Source of the DNA: Spongiicolonus versatilis
GTDB taxonomy: Bacteria; Pseudomonadota; Gammaproteobacteria; Arenicellales; Spongiicolonaceae
Length of the DNA: 30,200 nt
Assembly: GCA_028286165.1 (NCBI GenBank)
Contig: JAPYMU010000152.1
Coordinates: forward strand, 1-30,200
Direction: 5' to 3'
Below the pieces are notes generated by a model, which did not search any database, was not told the origin of the DNA, and worked only from the letters and a program-made list of their open reading frames with translations. Positions 17,391 to 25,067 of the stretch are shown in pieces (within the stretch, counting starts at the first letter, position 1; each line of letters starts with the position of its first letter). Both the position numbers and the translations under genes were made by a program.

Positions 17391-18435
17391 AAACCCGTGC
17401 GTTGGGGTGCAGGCGCAGGTCCAACTCGTTGGCCCACAGACTCAGCGCCTCGTCGGTGGCCAGCGCAAACGGCGCGCCGCCGAGCTCCACCGGGCTGATG
17501 CCGAGCAGCAGGTGGTGCATGATGGGGTTGCCGACAAAGGTCACATCCAGAATGTCGCCCACGCCGATGCCGGCCGCGGCGGCCACTTCCCCGGCCAGTT
17601 TCTGCACCGCTTCGCGCACCGCGCGGGTCATCTCCTTGTCGCCGCCGGGGTTCATCATCACATATGACACCCGGCTCATCAGGTCTTCGCCGAAGCGAAT
17701 CTGCGGGTTCATGGCGCCGGCCGAGGCTGCGACCTCGCCGCTGGACAAGTCGCACAGATGGGCGGCGATGGTGGTGGAGCCCACGTCCACGGCGATGCCA
17801 TAGGCGCGCGCGCGAAAGCCGGGCCACACGGCGATGATGCGGTCGGCGCGCGGGCCGTGGTGCACCGCCACCGTCACTTTCCACTCGCCGGCGCGCAGCG
17901 CGCCCTGCAGGTCGTGCAACGGGCCAATGTCCACCACCAGATCCTCCAGCCGCCACTCAAACTCCAGCGCCTTTTTCAACCGCCACAAATCGCCGGCCGG
18001 GTCGTGCATGTCGGGCTGCTGCACCTCCACGTAATAAATTCGAATCACCGGATTGAGGTTGATGTCCATCACCTCGGCGTCCTTGCGCACCACCTGGCGG
18101 TGCACCTGGCTGTCCGGCGGCACGTCAATCACCACATCGCCGAGGATTTGCGCCGAGCAGCCCAGCCGCCGGCCCTCTTCCATGCCGTAAACTTCGCGGT
18201 ATTCCTCCTCGGTGTCGCCGGGCTCGCTCAGGTGCTCGGCGCGCGAGGTGAGGCCGTGCTTGGCGAAACGCCCGGCGCTGAGCAGCACCTGGCACCTGCC
18301 GCACATGCCGCGCCCGCCGCAAACGGAATCAAGGTCGACACCGAGTTGCTGCGCCGCCTGCAGCACCGGCGTCCCTTTGGGAAAGCGCCCACGCCGACCC
18401 GAAGGAGTAAACACCACCAGCGCGTCAGCGGCCAT
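17257..18435 (-). CDS. RACo-like corrinoid activator: [2Fe-2S] domain and N-terminal ASKHA part (frameshifted near 17305)
   Basis: Reductive activator of corrinoid protein, which uses ATP to return inactive Co(II) to Co(I). It has an N-terminal ferredoxin domain with C39, C45, C48 and C93 (VCGGRGMCGRC...LGCSA). A linker domain follows, then the first half of the actin-like ASKHA fold with AYGIAVDVGSTTIAAHLCDL and FVGNPIMHHLLLGI. Homology ends at SEAPHLRD (about residue 375, near 17311); the remaining 17 residues are Arg/His-rich frameshift product. The next family block resumes immediately in another frame. Together the two pieces make about 600 residues instead of the usual ~680. ATG 18435 is the only reasonable start; an in-frame TGA lies 22 codons upstream. 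It is co-directional with the pterin methyltransferase and corrinoid genes. Confidence 0.85.
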   Translation of the reverse strand: MAADALVVFTPSGRRGRFPKGTPVLQAAQQLGVDLDSVCGGRGMCGRCQVLLSAGRFAKHGLTSRAEHLSEPGDTEEEYREVYGMEEGRRLGCSAQILGDVVIDVPPDSQVHRQVVRKDAEVMDINLNPVIRIYYVEVQQPDMHDPAGDLWRLKKALEFEWRLEDLVVDIGPLHDLQGALRAGEWKVTVAVHHGPRADRIIAVWPGFRARAYGIAVDVGSTTIAAHLCDLSSGEVAASAGAMNPQIRFGEDLMSRVSYVMMNPGGDKEMTRAVREAVQKLAGEVAAAAGIGVGDILDVTFVGNPIMHHLLLGISPVELGGAPFALATDEALSLWANELDLRLHPNARVFVLPCIAGHVGADTAAVALSEAPHLRDRRRGRHRRHRHLRLGHH

Positions 18436-18495
18436 GTCAACCGCGCCCGCCGCGATGGCGCGGCGCGCCGCACAGGCATCTGCCGTGGTATTCGC

Positions 18496-18954
18496 TCATG
18501 GTTTGACTCCGGATGAATCCGACCCGTCCCCAGCGGCGGCGGCGCCGCCAATGCCGCGATTTGCGCCGCCGAGCATTCCCCGGATATTTGCCAGCAGCGC
18601 GACGCTCAGCATATTAATCAGCAGGCCGGCCAGGATGGCGCCCAGGCCGCCGGCGCTGCTCTGCATGCGGAAAACGCCGTAGACAGCGACAGCAATGCCG
18701 CCGACGGCGGCGGCGATGGCGACCCCGGCGGTGACGGTTAAAAACCGGATGGAATTTTGTTTGCTGAAAATGCAGCGCGTATTGTTACAGGCGAGCAGCG
18801 CGCCGACCAAAATCATGAAGAGAGCGCCGGGAAAAGGAGGGTTTGCGGCCGCGCCCGAAAAATCAATTCCCACAATGGCGGCCGCGCCGACAACGGCGAT
18901 GGCGGCGCCGGCAACAGCGGACAGGATGCCGACGGCGTTGATCAGGAACCGCAT
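18496..18954 (-). CDS. Unrecognised small four-helix membrane protein with internal duplication
   Basis: 152 residues that I cannot assign to a family. Four hydrophobic helices are visible, at about 4-30, 43-56, 70-95 and 103-122, followed by a Gly/Ala/Asp-rich soluble tail. The two halves look alike: MRFLINAVGILSAVAGAAIAV versus IRFLTVTAGVAIAAAVGGIAV, each followed by a second helix ending LLAC or LLAN. This suggests duplication of a two-helix unit. C56 and C61 (ACNNTRC) lie in the loop between the halves. It starts 3 bases after the pterin methyltransferase stop and ends 60 bases before the RACo-like gene, so it is probably part of the C1 operon. Function unknown; a transport or membrane-anchoring role would be a guess. 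Confidence 0.8.
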   Translation of the reverse strand: MRFLINAVGILSAVAGAAIAVVGAAAIVGIDFSGAAANPPFPGALFMILVGALLACNNTRCIFSKQNSIRFLTVTAGVAIAAAVGGIAVAVYGVFRMQSSAGGLGAILAGLLINMLSVALLANIRGMLGGANRGIGGAAAAGDGSDSSGVKP

Positions 18955-18957
18955 CGC

Positions 18958-19890
18958 TCAAGCCCGGCGCCGCGCCGCCCGCCGGGCTTCTCTTTCTTCA
19001 CGGCTGCCGCGGCCGCCGGTTCGGGGTTCGGCGGCGCCGGCGGCGGAGTTGGCGCTGTATTTTTTAATCCACTTTGCGCAGTTGGGGTCGTGGCCGGCCA
19101 TGACATCGGCGCCCATGACGGCCTGAATGACCTCCTCGTGCAGCGGGCTGGTGATGGCGCTGGTCATGCCGGCGCCGATGGCCATGGTCAGGAAGGCCGC
19201 GTTCAGGCCGTTGCGGTTGGGCAGGCCGAAACTGACGTTGGAGGCGCCGCAAGTGGTGTTCACTTTAAGTTCACCGCGCAGGCGGCGGATTAATTCCATC
19301 ACCCCGCGGCCGGCGCTGTTGACGGCGCCGATGGGCATCACCAGCGGGTCCACCACCACGTCGCTGTAGTGGATGCCGTGGTCGGCGGCGCGCTCGACAA
19401 TTTTCTTCGCCACCGCAAAGCGCACGTTGGGGTCCTCGGAAATGCCGCTCTCGTCGTTGGAAATGGCGACCACCGCGGCGCCGTGTTTTTTGACCAGCGG
19501 CAGAACGCTCTCCAGCCGCTCCTCCTCGCCGGTCACCGAGTTCACCAGCGCCTTGCCCCGGTAGACGGCGAGGCCGGCCTCCAGCGCGGCGACAATGGAG
19601 GAGTCGATGGACAGCGGGACATCGGTGAGCGACTGCACCAACTCGACGCACTCGGCGAGGATGCGCGGCTCGTCGGCCAGCGGAATGCCGGCGTTGACAT
19701 CCAGCATGGCGGCGCCGGCCTGCACCTGCGCCAGCGCATCGCCGCTGACGCGCTCGTAATTGCCGGCGGCCATCTCGGCGGCCAAAATTTTGCGGCCGGT
19801 GGGGTTGATGCGCTCGCCGATAATGACGAAGGGGCGTTCAAAACCGATGACGGTTTCGCGGCTGGCGGAACTGAGAATGGTGTCGGTCAT
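18958..19890 (-). CDS. Methyltetrahydrofolate:corrinoid methyltransferase (pterin-binding domain protein)
   Basis: 310-residue TIM-barrel protein of the pterin-binding family (MtgA/AcsE/MetH pterin-domain type), often mis-annotated as dihydropteroate synthase. It moves a methyl group between a corrinoid protein and THF. Motifs: IGERINPTG at 24-32, DVNAG at 64-68, SIDSS at 94-98, VNSVTGE at 116-122, and GASNVSFGLPNR at 215-226 with the pterin-binding Asn. It lacks the DHPS NVTPDSF signature, unlike the true folP at 26438-27283. The C-terminus is a basic Arg/Glu tail (RGSREEREARRAARRRA). It lies downstream of metF with a 60-base gap, in the same operon as the corrinoid protein. The probable direction in this organism is methyl-corrinoid to methyl-THF, for oxidation by MetF. 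Confidence 0.88.
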   Translation of the reverse strand: MTDTILSSASRETVIGFERPFVIIGERINPTGRKILAAEMAAGNYERVSGDALAQVQAGAAMLDVNAGIPLADEPRILAECVELVQSLTDVPLSIDSSIVAALEAGLAVYRGKALVNSVTGEEERLESVLPLVKKHGAAVVAISNDESGISEDPNVRFAVAKKIVERAADHGIHYSDVVVDPLVMPIGAVNSAGRGVMELIRRLRGELKVNTTCGASNVSFGLPNRNGLNAAFLTMAIGAGMTSAITSPLHEEVIQAVMGADVMAGHDPNCAKWIKKYSANSAAGAAEPRTGGRGSREEREARRAARRRA

Positions 19891-19950
19891 GGCGGGCGCG
19901 GCGGGGTTGCAGGTGGGGGCGATGGTTGCGGTGAAAAAAGTCGCGGCGTT

Positions 19951-20856
19951 TTAATCCACCGCCGCGTCCGGTGTCAACACATCGCCGGCGGCGGTGAAGG
20001 CGCCGTCGCTGAGCGCGTAGGCCCACTCGGCGCTGCGCCGCAGGCCGCCGAGGGGGTAGATGTGCGCTTTGACGATGCCGCAGCCGGCATCCGCTTTGCT
20101 GTGGCGGGCGAGGTCCAGCACCAGTTTGTCCGGCGCGCTCACCTTCACCAGCCTGGCCACATTGCGCGCCTGGCGGGTGAGAAAGCGCATGGACGGGCCG
20201 ATGCCGCAGGCGCGGGCGTGGTTGATGAGCGTTTTCAACGTGGCCAGGCCGGGGATGCCGACATGCACCGGCAGGCGGTTGCCGGCGGCGCGCACCGCCC
20301 GTTCCCAGGCAATCACCGGCGCGGCCTCAAACACGAACTGGGTGACCAGGTAAAAGTCGGCGCCGCTGCGCTCGGCCAGGTCGTTCTTGAATTGCAGCGC
20401 GGCGGCCAGGGCCTCGTCGCTGATGTCGGGGCTGCCTTCGGGGTGGCCGGCGACGCCGATGGTGGTGATGCCGAACTCGTCCAGCAGGCCGCTTTCCAGC
20501 ACCGCCATGGAACTGTCGTAGGGGCCGAGGGCCTTGTCCACGGCGCCGGCCAGCACCACGGCGCGGGTGACGCCGGCCTCGCCGCGCAGGCGGGCGAGAA
20601 AGTCGCGCAGCACCGCCTCGCCGGTGATGGAGCGCGCGGCGATGTGCGGCGACGGCTCAAAGCCTTCGGCGCGCAGGCGGCGGGCGACGGCGACGGTGGC
20701 GGCGTAGTCGGAGCCGGGCAGGAAGGTGACGGCGACGGTGGCGCCGGGGCGCAAATGCTCGCGGTAGTCGGCGATTTTTGCCGCAGCGCCGGGGGTGGTT
20801 TCAATGGTGAACCCGGCCATGAAATCACGCACCTGGGCTTTGGCGTCGGCGTTCAT
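19951..20856 (-). CDS. metF: Methylenetetrahydrofolate reductase family protein
   Basis: 301-residue TIM-barrel protein of the MetF family, here of the type found beside corrinoid methyltransferases, presumably oxidising methyl-THF to methylene-THF. Visible blocks: FTIETTPGAAAKI, SITGEAVLRDFLARL, GVTRAVVLAGAVDKALGPYDSS, TTIGVAGHPEGSPDIS, QFKNDLAERSGADFYLVTQFVFEA and VHVGIPGLATLKTLINHARACG. The AGHPEGSP and FYLVTQ motifs are characteristic of MetF. The ATG at 20856 follows GGAG with 5-base spacing; GTG at 20859 immediately before it is an alternative. It overlaps or abuts the upstream TAG stop (TAGTGATG), so translation is coupled. By family logic the electron acceptor may be NAD via FAD, but no partner subunit is seen. 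Confidence 0.88.
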   Translation of the reverse strand: MNADAKAQVRDFMAGFTIETTPGAAAKIADYREHLRPGATVAVTFLPGSDYAATVAVARRLRAEGFEPSPHIAARSITGEAVLRDFLARLRGEAGVTRAVVLAGAVDKALGPYDSSMAVLESGLLDEFGITTIGVAGHPEGSPDISDEALAAALQFKNDLAERSGADFYLVTQFVFEAAPVIAWERAVRAAGNRLPVHVGIPGLATLKTLINHARACGIGPSMRFLTRQARNVARLVKVSAPDKLVLDLARHSKADAGCGIVKAHIYPLGGLRRSAEWAYALSDGAFTAAGDVLTPDAAVD

Positions 20857-20858
20857 CA

Positions 20859-21164
20859 CTACTCCGGCGCGACGCCCCGGTTGGACACCAGCGCCTGCAG
20901 CCGCTGGTCGCTGAACCCGGCGTCCAGGCGCCCGGCTTCAGCCTCGGCCTCGGCCTGCAAGTCACCGCCGCAGTCGCGCGCCTCGCGGCGCCATTCGGAA
21001 AGGTATTCGTCAGTGCCGGCCAGCCCGGCGCGCATGGCGGCGCGGTCGATGGCTTCCTGAAAACGTTCCGGCAGCGGCGCGGCGGCCCGTTCGCGGCCGC
21101 GCTTGGCCGTCACTTGCGCCGGGATGTCGCGCCACCACACCACGGTCAGCCGCGCGCCGCTCAT
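20859..21164 (-). CDS. PF13769-type 'virulence factor' family small protein
   Basis: 101-residue soluble protein recognisable by LTVVWWRDIPAQVTAKRGR, FQEAIDRAAMRAGLAGTDEYLSEWRR and the acidic LQAEAEAEAGRLDAGF segment. The family is called 'virulence factor' for historical reasons only. In my experience it occurs beside DUF1638, MetF and corrinoid proteins in alphaproteobacterial C1 clusters, as here, so a role in methyl transfer is more plausible than virulence. It overlaps the upstream DUF1638 gene by ATGA and runs into metF by TAGTG. No cofactor motif is evident. Confidence 0.8.
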   Translation of the reverse strand: MSGARLTVVWWRDIPAQVTAKRGRERAAAPLPERFQEAIDRAAMRAGLAGTDEYLSEWRREARDCGGDLQAEAEAEAGRLDAGFSDQRLQALVSNRGVAPE

Positions 21165-21900
21165 GCGCCCGGCCTTTGCGGTTGCGGTTGCGGCGGCGCG
21201 ATGCGCGCGAGGGTGAGGCCCAGTTCGCCGTAGCCGCAGGCGCGGTGCTCAAACGCCAGGCCCAGCCGCGCGGCGTGGCTGGCGGCGGCGGCGCGCAACT
21301 GCGCATCGTCGCGCTGCGACAGGTAAACTATTTTTTTGTAGTGGGCGAAATAAATTTCGGCAAGTTGCGGGTGGCGGTCAACGCCGAGGCCCTGAATTAT
21401 CAGCCGCTCAAAGTGGCGGGTGAGAAAGTCGGTGAGGTAGAAAGTGCCGGGTTCGGCCTCGCTCAGCGATTGAAAAAGCTCACCGCCGGCGTAAAACTCA
21501 TAGCAGTGCGCGCCGGGCAGGCGCTCAATCTTAAATTCGCCATCAGCGGCGGCGGCGTTTTCCTCGGCAATCATGCGGTCCAGCAACCCGCCGCTGCCGC
21601 AATCGCCGTAGGCGATGAAAATGCGGCGGTGGCCGCGGCGGCGGCCGGCATGAATCTGGCGGCGCACCGCTTCGGGGATGCGCTGCGGGCGGTTGTGCAA
21701 CTTTGCCGGCAGGCACTGCAACTTAAAGTGGAGCCAGCCGCCGGACTCGCACAGCCAAAGTATCTCCCGCGCCAGCGCGCCGCAGGCGATGACCAGCACC
21801 TGGGACTCTGCATCCGGCACTTTGGACTCTGCACCCGCCATCTTGCACCCGGCGTTTTCCGCCTCCGGCGCCGGCGCGGCCATTTTCAAGGCTGCAACCG

Positions 21901-21904
<4 letters not shown>
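21161..21904 (-). CDS. DUF1638 family protein
   Basis: 247 residues; residues about 36-235 match DUF1638: VLVIACGALAREIL (C41), QCLPAKLHNRPQRIPEAV (C64), IFIAYGDCGSGGLLDR (C102), LPGAHCYEFYAGGELF (C134), AEPGTFYLTDFLTRHFERLII and GLGVDRHPQLAEIYFAHYKKIVYL. Conserved Cys, Asp and His residues suggest a metal- or thiol-dependent enzyme, but the activity is unknown. The family co-occurs with corrinoid methyltransferase systems, as here. The GTG start at 21904 overlaps the corrinoid gene stop (GTGA). The first ~35 residues are not part of the family and contain a 7-residue duplication, so a later start (ATG 21883 or 21841) is possible. Confidence 0.85.
21791..21832. repeat. Tandem 21-bp repeat in the DUF1638 gene 5' region
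   Basis: Two diverged 21-bp copies, at 21791-21811 and 21812-21832, share GGACTCTGC. In protein terms they encode AGAESKV followed by PDAESQV, in the N-terminal extension that precedes the conserved domain. Confidence 0.5.
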
Positions 21905-22620
<716 letters not shown>

Positions 22621-22658
22621 GATTTTGCGCCCTGTGCGAATGGCAAGTGGAAAAAGAT

Positions 22659-22664
22659 TATACT
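22659..22664 (+). promoter_or_regulatory. Possible -10 box for folD
   Basis: TATACT in the 72-base gap between divergent corrinoid-protein and folD genes, 28 bases before the folD start. I see no convincing -35 hexamer at the usual spacing, so this is tentative. Confidence 0.3.
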
Positions 22665-22692
22665 CGCCCGGTCAACCGCCGGAGGCGACACC

Positions 22693-23577
22693 GTGAGCAG
22701 CCGCATTATAGACGGAAAATCAACCGCCGAGGAATTGCACAAGCGCCTGACTGGGGCGGTGGCCGGCTTGGTGGAGTGCCACGGCCTGCGCCCCGGCCTG
22801 GCGGTGGTGCTGGTGGGCGACAACCCGGCCAGCCGCGTGTATGTGCGCAACAAGGCAAAGCAGACCGCGGCCGCCGGCATGCGCTCGCTGGAGCACCGGC
22901 TGGACGCCGCAACCGGCGAGTCCGAACTGCTGGCGCTGATTGCCGAACTGAACGGCGACCCCGAGGTGCACGGCATTTTGGTGCAGTTGCCGCTGCCGCC
23001 GCACATTAACGAGGCCGCGGTGCTGAACGCCATCGCGCCGCACAAGGACGCCGACGGTTTCCACCCGGTGAACGCCGGCCTGCTGGCCAGCGGCAGCGGC
23101 GACGCCGTGGTGCCGTGCACGCCGCTGGGCTGCCTGATGCTGATTAAGAACACGGTGGACGACCTCGCCGGCATGCGCGCCATCATCATCGGCCGCTCCA
23201 ACATTGTGGGCAAGCCCATGGCGCAACTGCTGCTGCGTGAGCATTGCACCGTCACCATCGCCCACTCGCGCACCCGCGACCTGCCCGGTGAATGCCGCCG
23301 GGCCGACATCGTGGTCGCCGCGGTGGGCCGGCCGCGGCTGGTGGGCGGCGACTGGATTAAGCCCGGCGCGGTGGTGGTGGACGTGGGCATTAACCGGGTG
23401 GACCGCGGCGGCGGCAAACCGGCCCTGGTCGGCGATGTGGATTTTGCCGCCGCCGCCGCAGTCGCCGCCGCCATCACCCCGGTGCCCGGCGGCGTCGGGC
23501 CCATGACCATCGCCTGCCTGCTGCACAATACCGTCACCCTCGCCTGCCGCGCGCATGGCGTCGAGTCGCCGCTGTAA
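22693..23577 (+). CDS. folD: Bifunctional methylene-THF dehydrogenase / methenyl-THF cyclohydrolase
   Basis: 294-residue FolD interconverting methylene-, methenyl- and formyl-THF with NADP. The catalytic lysine is K56 in YVRNKAKQ. The VQLPLPPH motif follows near 98-105, then KDADGFHPVN, the Rossmann loop IIIGRSNIVGKPMAQLL near 165-181, and TPVPGGVGPMT at the C-terminus. The GTG at 22693 is chosen because GGAGG sits seven bases upstream and the protein then starts at the family N-terminus (MSSRIIDGKSTAEELHKRL). Divergent transcription from the corrinoid operon, with MetF downstream on the other side, suggests that methyl groups reaching THF are oxidised onward through this enzyme. Confidence 0.96.
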   Translation: MSSRIIDGKSTAEELHKRLTGAVAGLVECHGLRPGLAVVLVGDNPASRVYVRNKAKQTAAAGMRSLEHRLDAATGESELLALIAELNGDPEVHGILVQLPLPPHINEAAVLNAIAPHKDADGFHPVNAGLLASGSGDAVVPCTPLGCLMLIKNTVDDLAGMRAIIIGRSNIVGKPMAQLLLREHCTVTIAHSRTRDLPGECRRADIVVAAVGRPRLVGGDWIKPGAVVVDVGINRVDRGGGKPALVGDVDFAAAAAVAAAITPVPGGVGPMTIACLLHNTVTLACRAHGVESPL

Positions 23578-23587
23578 AACCAAACCC

Positions 23588-23878
23588 TCACCGCCGCCGG
23601 CCCAGCCGCCACAGAATTCCCGGCAGCGAGAACACGGCGAACAGAAAAAAGTTCACCACATAAAACTCCCAGTCCTGGGCGGCGATGGCGCCGGTGGCCT
23701 TGCGCTCCAGGCCGGCGGCCAGGGCGGCGGTGAGGGCCAGCATCAGCAGCCATTCCAGCAGCCGGACAGCGGCGCCCTTTTCGCCGGCCGGGCGGAACAA
23801 AAACAAAACGCGGTCGGAAATCCACGGCGCGTTGGCCGCGACCAGGGCCGCGATGATGAGCAGCCAGGGAGATTGCAT
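23588..23878 (-). CDS. DUF2818 family membrane protein
   Basis: 96-residue protein with three hydrophobic segments (SPWLLIIAALVAANAPW, LLEWLLMLALTAALAAGL and FYVVNFFLFAVFSLPGILW), matching DUF2818: N-terminal ALVAANxPxxxxR, central ExxAxGxxxxQDWEFY, and C-terminal FPG/LPGxxWR. The ATG at 23878 gives the family N-terminus; the open frame upstream runs into the tRNA. From what I know of betaproteobacteria, this family is usually encoded just after nuoN. Here it lies 12 bases from tRNA-Leu with no nuo genes. It is convergent with folD, 10 bases away. Function unknown. Confidence 0.78.
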   Translation of the reverse strand: MQSPWLLIIAALVAANAPWISDRVLFLFRPAGEKGAAVRLLEWLLMLALTAALAAGLERKATGAIAAQDWEFYVVNFFLFAVFSLPGILWRLGRRR

Positions 23879-23890
23879 CACACCGGTGCC

Positions 23891-23975
23891 TGGTGCCGAA
23901 GGCCGGACTCGAACCGGCACGGCTTGCGCCACCGCCCCCTCAAGACGGCGTGTCTACCAATTCCACCACTTCGGC
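23891..23975 (-). tRNA. tRNA-Leu (anticodon GAG)
   Basis: 85 nt including an encoded CCA. The acceptor GCCGAAG pairs with CTTCGGC followed by A and CCA. The D-loop region TGGTGGAATTGGTAGACACG, the anticodon loop TTGAGGG with GAG, a long variable arm typical of a class II tRNA, and the T-arm GCCGGTTCGAGTCCGGC are all present. One anticodon-stem pair is a T-G wobble. It lies 8 bases after the secG stop, the position conserved in gamma- and betaproteobacteria. Confidence 0.95.
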
Positions 23976-23983
23976 TGGTTTGC

Positions 23984-24316
23984 TCAGTTGGAGTCCGGCG
24001 CGTCCGGCACATCGGACTGCGGCTCGGCCGCCTCCTCCGTCACCGCCTCCACCGCCGCCGGGGCGGTGACGCTGAGGTCGGCCTGGTCGCGGTTGTACAG
24101 CCAGGCCAGGACCAGGCTGTTGACAAAAAACAGCGTGGCCAGGCCGGCCGTCAGGCGGCTCAGAAAACTGGCCGAGCCGCGGCTGCCGAACACGCTCTGC
24201 GACGAGCCGCCGAACACCGCACCGGCGTCCGAGCCGCGGCCCTGCTGCAGCAGCACCAGAATAATCACCGCCACCGTCACCGCCAGGTGAAGCCCGAGAA
24301 GAATGTTAGTCAGCAT
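23984..24316 (-). CDS. secG: Protein-export membrane protein SecG
   Basis: 110-residue subunit of the SecYEG translocon. Two membrane helices are seen: ILLGLHLAVTVAVIILVLLQQ at about 4-24, and GLATLFFVNSLVLAWLYN at about 54-72. The cytoplasmic loop has QGRGSDAGAVFGGSSQSVFGSRGSASFL, the family signature. The tail is Ala/Glu-rich. The ATG at 24316 has AGGAG upstream inside tpiA and overlaps the tpiA stop by 11 bases. The frame is open further upstream within tpiA, but without homology. Confidence 0.95.
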   Translation of the reverse strand: MLTNILLGLHLAVTVAVIILVLLQQGRGSDAGAVFGGSSQSVFGSRGSASFLSRLTAGLATLFFVNSLVLAWLYNRDQADLSVTAPAAVEAVTEEAAEPQSDVPDAPDSN

Positions 24317-25067
24317 AACCGCTCCTGATGATAGAAAGAAAATCCCGCGCGGCAAGCGATGCGCCGCCCACCAGCGCGCCGTCAATGCCCGGCTCGGCAA
24401 ACAAACCGGCGGCGTTGCCGGGCTTGACGCTGCCGCCGTAAATCACCCGCGCCCGGCTTGCCGCCGCCGGATTATGGTCGGCGATGCGGCGGCGGATGAA
24501 TTCATGCACCGCCCGCGCATCGCCCGGCGTCGCGCTCTGCCCGCTGCCGATGGCCCACACCGGCTCATATGCGGCGGCAAAATCACCGCCGTCACTGTCG
24601 GCAAAGAACCCAGCCAGCGGCGCAAGTTGCGACTCCACCACGGCTTCAGTGCGGCCGGCTTCGCGCTCGGCGAAAGTCTCCCCCACGCAAACCACCGCCG
24701 CCAGCCCGGCGCCGCGCGCGGCCTGCGCCTTGCGCGCCACATCATCGTCGCTCTCGCCGAACAGCGCACGCCGCTCGGAATGGCCGACAATCACGTACTC
24801 GCATCCGGCATCGGCAATCATCGCCGCCGAAACCTCGCCGGTGAACGCGCCGTGGGCGTGGTAGTCCAGGTTCTGGGCGCCCACCGCCAGCCCGGTAACT
24901 TTCGCCTGCCGCACCATCCGCGCCACTTCGCGCAGGTAAACAAACGGCGGACAGAGTAGCACATCCACGCCGCCGCCACCACCCTCGGCCAGGCCGGCAA
25001 TCACCGCCTCGGCCAGCGCGAGGTCGCCATTCATCTTCCAGTTGGCGGCAATCAGCGGGCGGGTCAT
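24306..25067 (-). CDS. tpiA: Triosephosphate isomerase
   Basis: 253-residue glycolytic enzyme interconverting glyceraldehyde-3-phosphate and dihydroxyacetone phosphate. Catalytic K11 is in ANWKMNG, H96 in VGHSERR and E168 in AYEPVWAIG; the phosphate loops YGGSVKPGNA and GALVGGASL are intact. The start ATG at 25067 overlaps the glmM stop (ATGA), and its end overlaps secG. This is the usual place of tpiA in many gamma/betaproteobacteria. Confidence 0.97.
   Translation of the reverse strand: MTRPLIAANWKMNGDLALAEAVIAGLAEGGGGGVDVLLCPPFVYLREVARMVRQAKVTGLAVGAQNLDYHAHGAFTGEVSAAMIADAGCEYVIVGHSERRALFGESDDDVARKAQAARGAGLAAVVCVGETFAEREAGRTEAVVESQLAPLAGFFADSDGGDFAAAYEPVWAIGSGQSATPGDARAVHEFIRRRIADHNPAAASRARVIYGGSVKPGNAAGLFAEPGIDGALVGGASLAARDFLSIIRSGYAD

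Noticed and set aside
19369..21060. 563-residue plus-strand open frame across the pterin methyltransferase and metF genes
   Set aside because: Shadow frame with biased Gly/Ala/Val/His composition; it spans two real genes and their gap on the other strand.
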